From Bacillus sp. RAR_GA_16 (GTDB lineage: Bacteria; Bacillota; Bacilli; Bacillales; Guptibacillaceae), in NCBI RefSeq assembly GCF_020165985.1, contig NZ_JAIUKZ010000015.1, forward strand, positions 706,471 through 770,470: 64,000 bases of DNA, given 5' to 3'. This document shows, piece after piece, positions 61,518 through 64,000 of the stretch. The translations under genes were made by a program, and so were the position numbers. The stretch's first letter is position 1; every line of letters starts with the position of its first letter. The notes beneath the pieces are model-generated. The model was not told the origin of the DNA. It made no database searches and saw nothing but the letters and a program-made list of their open reading frames with translations.

Positions 61518-62071
61518 GATGAATCAACCTCCCGAGCCATTATTCGCCTTTGAGATCCGCCACTCCTTCTTTTTAAAAGATATGTGATGAGTAAAAGAAT
61601 TGACGTTCCTGTATAAATCAGTTGCATGAAAGAAGATGTACGGTCGGTACCCAGTAAGGTGCCGTGAACTAGTGCAAGAAGATAAGCTGGTAGAGAAAAT
61701 AAATGAATCTTCTTCCATAGGGAACGCCCTACTTTCTTCATCATATCTGAAGATAGCAATATAAGGAAGATTCCATAGAAAGCAAGGGTTCCAATTCCGA
61801 CTAATAATCGATGCTCATCAGACATGAAGGGTAGAAAGACTTCATACCACCTGTAACTAACATACTGATCGTATAATAAAATCATCGCATGAAAGATAAT
61901 AACTAAAAACCCCAGCCAACCTATCGTTTGATGGAAGAAAAACAAACGAGTCTTCCATGCCTTTTTCACAGTAGGAGTGCTATGCCAAAGCCCTGCAAGT
62001 ATTGATAGAAATAATAAAAAAAACGAAATTAGCCCAGAAGCTCTTGTCCATTCCCAGGTTGTCAAGACCAT
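61514..62071 (-). CDS. Ferric-reductase-like transmembrane protein
   Basis: A 185-residue membrane protein with about six helices of the ferric-reductase-like (YedZ/MsrQ, heme b) type. Conserved histidines suited to heme ligation are seen in FFFHQTIGWLGFLVIIFHAM and KKIHLFSLPAYLLALVHGTL. No FAD or NAD domain is attached. It overlaps apbE by 10 bases and the regulator gene by four. Likely moves electrons across the membrane for the ApbE-dependent system. Confidence 0.85.
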   Translation of the reverse strand: MVLTTWEWTRASGLISFFLLFLSILAGLWHSTPTVKKAWKTRLFFFHQTIGWLGFLVIIFHAMILLYDQYVSYRWYEVFLPFMSDEHRLLVGIGTLAFYGIFLILLSSDMMKKVGRSLWKKIHLFSLPAYLLALVHGTLLGTDRTSSFMQLIYTGTSILLLITYLLKRRSGGSQRRIMAREVDSS

Positions 62072-62970
62072 GCCGTCTCCACTCCTTCACAATACTTATA
62101 AATGTTTTTAGTAATCCTAACTTTTCTATCTTTCGTTATGATAATGGCTGCAATGGATAACCTTTTCTTCTTCATCCAGCTTTCTGCCGCTTCTGCATCC
62201 ATCATGCAGAGCACCTTCGCATATACTTCTGCTTCCCGAACGGTAGATGCAAGCACTGTTACTTGTACAACATCTGAGCGTGGATTCATTCCTGTATGAC
62301 CGTGTAACAGATGATGGTGCACCTCACCATTTTTCGTTTCCCAGCGTCGATGCATCACGCTGGAAGTTGCCATCGCACCTGTACTCATTTTCAATTGGAT
62401 AAGGTCAGACTCAAAATGAAAAGGATTTATTACGCCAATAACGATAGGCTTCTTTAACGAAAAGCGCAAATCGCCCCCTCCATCAATAAACCGCTCATCA
62501 CCTATGGCCATTCCGTATGCTTTATCTACGCTCCATCCCTTCACAAAACCCCCTAGATCAACATAGACATCATGAAGCTTTTTGATCATTGATTGCTTAG
62601 AATGGAATAAAAAAGGCGATTCATCTATAGGTTGAGTTACTCTAATTTGTTCACTCGCACCATTGTTACATTCATAAAAGGACTCACCATAACCTAAAGA
62701 AATTAACTGTTGACCAAGAAATGGGTTGAAGAGACCATCCGTAGTTGTCATATAAGATACTGTTAACCATAGAATGTCGTAAAACTCTTTAGAAATCGGA
62801 ATCCACTCTTTGGAGACGGGCAAATGATTTAACCTGGATAACTCACTATCTATAATAAATCGTGAATATTTTCCTTCCCTCTCTCTAATCCATTGACGAA
62901 GTTCTAAACCATTACTAGCTTCCACAGAGAAGGTAGTGCCCATGCAAGAAAAAGTTTCTGTCGTTTTCAT
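62062..62970 (-). CDS. ApbE-type FAD:protein FMN transferase (divergent)
   Basis: A 302-residue ApbE-family protein. Recognisable parts: CMGTTFSVEA, YVDLGGFVKGWSVDKAYG, FIDGGGDLRFS and TGAMATSSVMHRRW. The usual HIIDP-TG motif reads LLHGHTGMNP and the late A-D-A/T metal motif reads REAEVYAKV, so metal binding may be altered. ApbE attaches FMN to Thr/Ser of exported redox proteins. No signal peptide is evident. No acceptor protein with an obvious flavinylation motif is in this operon. Overlaps both neighbours. Confidence 0.85.
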   Translation of the reverse strand: MKTTETFSCMGTTFSVEASNGLELRQWIREREGKYSRFIIDSELSRLNHLPVSKEWIPISKEFYDILWLTVSYMTTTDGLFNPFLGQQLISLGYGESFYECNNGASEQIRVTQPIDESPFLFHSKQSMIKKLHDVYVDLGGFVKGWSVDKAYGMAIGDERFIDGGGDLRFSLKKPIVIGVINPFHFESDLIQLKMSTGAMATSSVMHRRWETKNGEVHHHLLHGHTGMNPRSDVVQVTVLASTVREAEVYAKVLCMMDAEAAESWMKKKRLSIAAIIITKDRKVRITKNIYKYCEGVETAWS

Positions 62971-63230
62971 GAGTGTCTAGTCCTTCGCTCGGAAGCTTGA
63001 AATCCTTGATTCGACTGTTCATCGTTAACTCCAAACTGACTTTCATTAAACTCATGATCATCCTGAATGCTATTTTCGTTTCTGACATTATCACCTAACG
63101 AATGAAACTCTGTTTCGTTAGCATTGGCCTTTACCTCTGGAGAATGCGTTTGGACAAAACCAATAAATGAGGCTGCGGTAACAGCAGCCGTTATTCCGGA
63201 AAACCACTTCATACTTGTTTGTTTTTTCAT
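62967..63230 (-). CDS. Small membrane-anchored or secreted protein ahead of apbE
   Basis: An 87-residue protein. ATG 63230 lies six bases after GGAGGG. A single N-terminal hydrophobic segment (FSGITAAVTAASFIGFV, about residues 12-28) acts as signal anchor or signal peptide; the rest is a highly acidic, Asn/Gln-rich tail ending in ERRTRHS. It overlaps apbE by four bases. No flavinylation motif (S/T-G-A-T/S) is seen in the exposed part, so its role in the redox system is unclear. First gene of the operon. Confidence 0.65.
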   Translation of the reverse strand: MKKQTSMKWFSGITAAVTAASFIGFVQTHSPEVKANANETEFHSLGDNVRNENSIQDDHEFNESQFGVNDEQSNQGFQASERRTRHS

Positions 63231-63272
63231 TTTCATCCCTCCATTGCAACTCTTTCTAAAAAGATAGCAAGG

Positions 63273-63292
63273 TGAAATGAATTTTAACTGAA
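63273..63292 (-). promoter_or_regulatory. Possible response-regulator binding repeats
   Basis: Three TTCA copies (TGAA on the plus strand at 63273, 63278 and 63289), two of them 11 bases apart, lie 45-60 bases ahead of the first gene of the apbE/two-component operon, a spacing used by OmpR-family regulators. Suggestive only. Confidence 0.3.
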
Positions 63293-63318
63293 ATTTATTT
63301 AAAAATAATTTATCCAAT

Positions 63319-63358
63319 TAAAAAAACGTGTAAGCATAAGCCTGCACGTTATTTTTTA
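63319..63358 (-). terminator. Terminator after the truncated Thr/Ser-rich gene
   Basis: Minus-strand AACGTG...CACGTT hairpin (two internal mismatches) followed by TTTTTTT. Confidence 0.8.
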
Positions 63359-63362
63359 TCTA

Positions 63363-64000
63363 TTACGGTCTGTCGCTACAATTCCCAATAAAAGACTGAG
63401 GAGTGACGGCAGAAGTAAAAGTTGTATTAAACGTTGAACCTGTTCCATTATCAGCTGATACCGTCCACGTAGCAATCCCTCCAGTAAGAGAGATACTAAT
63501 GAAGACATCAAATATTCCTATTAACCCTGAAGTTCCACTTGCTAAAGCACTACCTTCAAGAGTTGCCTGGGTGTTACCGGTACAGGAGATGCGTATTCGA
63601 CGACCTTGAGTGAGGTTAAATGTCGTTCCTCCTGAAGCGAAAGAGACACTAAAGCTATCTACAGCTGTATTACAGTTTGGTCCCGCAGTGTAACACTGTA
63701 CAGCTGATACATTAATCGTACCAGCAAGTATGGAAGGCGGAACTCCTGGTCTTGTTAGAGTAGCAGTAGCTGGCGCGCTTCCCCCTGACACCCCAATTAA
63801 AAACTTACAAGGACAAGGTGGTTCAGGTATTGGACAATCGACTTCCACGCCGACATCTGCAGAAGCTGAGTTAGGACCTGATACAGCGGTAGCCATAATA
63901 ACAACTGAGGTCAAAGAAGTACCATCTGGAACCGTAATTGTTTGAGTAAAAAACCCGCTTGCATTGGTAGTTGTGGGTGGTATTGAGAGACCGGCACTTG
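63363..64000 (-). CDS. Thr/Ser-rich surface or secreted protein (5' end beyond the window)
   Basis: The frame is open from the right edge (first complete codon at 63998) to the stop at 63363, at least 212 residues; the true start lies outside. Composition is Thr, Ser, Gly and Val rich with beta-strand patterns (TQTITVPDGTSLTSVVI, ATLTRPGVPPS), a CPIPEPPCPCKF cysteine/proline cluster and further scattered cysteines. It may be a surface or exosporium-type protein, but I do not recognise the family. Followed by a terminator. Confidence 0.6.
   Translation of the reverse strand, partial: SAGLSIPPTTTNASGFFTQTITVPDGTSLTSVVIMATAVSGPNSASADVGVEVDCPIPEPPCPCKFLIGVSGGSAPATATLTRPGVPPSILAGTINVSAVQCYTAGPNCNTAVDSFSVSFASGGTTFNLTQGRRIRISCTGNTQATLEGSALASGTSGLIGIFDVFISISLTGGIATWTVSADNGTGSTFNTTFTSAVTPQSFIGNCSDRP

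Noticed and set aside
62967..63230. The 87-residue protein as the ApbE flavin acceptor
   Set aside because: No S/T-G-A-T/S flavinylation motif is visible in its exposed part, so I did not annotate it as such.

Overview
The window is chromosomal DNA from a low-to-moderate GC, spore-forming Bacillaceae species (Bacillus in the broad sense). The evidence is a complete rsbRSTUVW-sigB-rsbX stressosome/SigB operon, a cortex-morphogenesis gene (cmpA), csoR-copA-copZ, mtlARFD, and gene order matching the Bacillus subtilis ydbS-ydbT-ydcA-acpS-ydcC-alr-ndoAI-ndoA-rsb-sigB-tex-cmpA-ydcK-trnS neighbourhood. No prophage, insertion sequence or CRISPR array was seen.

Layout. Bases 1-1434 (minus strand): the 5' tip of a 16S rRNA gene preceded by twelve tRNA genes, with one promoter ahead of the tRNAs and another directly ahead of the 16S. 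Bases 1.5-15 kb: sprT, cmpA (opposite strand), tex, the SigB operon, the EndoAI/EndoA toxin-antitoxin pair, alr, a block of tandem long hairpins, the LolA-like lipoprotein gene ydcC, the NAD(P)HX repair enzyme, acpS. Bases 15-20 kb: a rhomboid protease and then, on the minus strand, ydbS-ydbT followed by four tightly coupled genes: an IsdG-type heme monooxygenase, a small helical protein, a stand-alone cobalamin protein with the CarH-type Wx9EH motif, and a PAS-like/STAS protein. I regard this last set as the most interesting system here, a possible tetrapyrrole/light sensor feeding stressosome-type signalling.

Bases 20-38 kb: mostly housekeeping and accessory enzymes (O-methyltransferase, YhfP-type oxidoreductase with divergent TetR regulator, a QueA-like/SDR/VOC operon, UV endonuclease, DegV, FadH, nucleotidyltransferases, CsaA, esterase, MscL with a zinc ribbon, DUF819 transporter, BdbC-type disulfide pair, Xaa-Pro peptidase). 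Bases 38-43.7 kb: a lipoprotein, a putative Fur-controlled small RNA resembling FsrA, a 55-residue membrane protein under a second Fur box, aldo-keto reductase, DoxX protein, polysaccharide deacetylase-like protein, NAT, thioesterase, YisL. Bases 43.8-49.5 kb: mannitol operon, in which MtlA carries two EIIB domains. Bases 49.5-55.7 kb: metal homeostasis (CadA-type ATPase, ZIP transporter, CopZ, CopA, CsoR with its operator). Bases 55.7-64 kb: amidinotransferase, amino-acid permease, YqcI-like protein, LysE-type exporter, an operon joining ApbE, a ferric-reductase-like membrane protein and a two-component system, and the C-terminal part of a Thr/Ser-rich protein that runs off the window.

A striking global pattern: six protein genes (ydbT, uvsE, degV, the Xaa-Pro peptidase, NAT, the LysE exporter) are each broken by a single-base insertion, and a tRNA-Leu has an extra base in its anticodon loop. 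In all seven, removing one base from a GATTC/GAATC restores both a GATC site and the expected product. Either the assembly has a systematic error at some GATC sites, or an unusual mutational process has acted. All identifications are by reading motifs; no database search was run.
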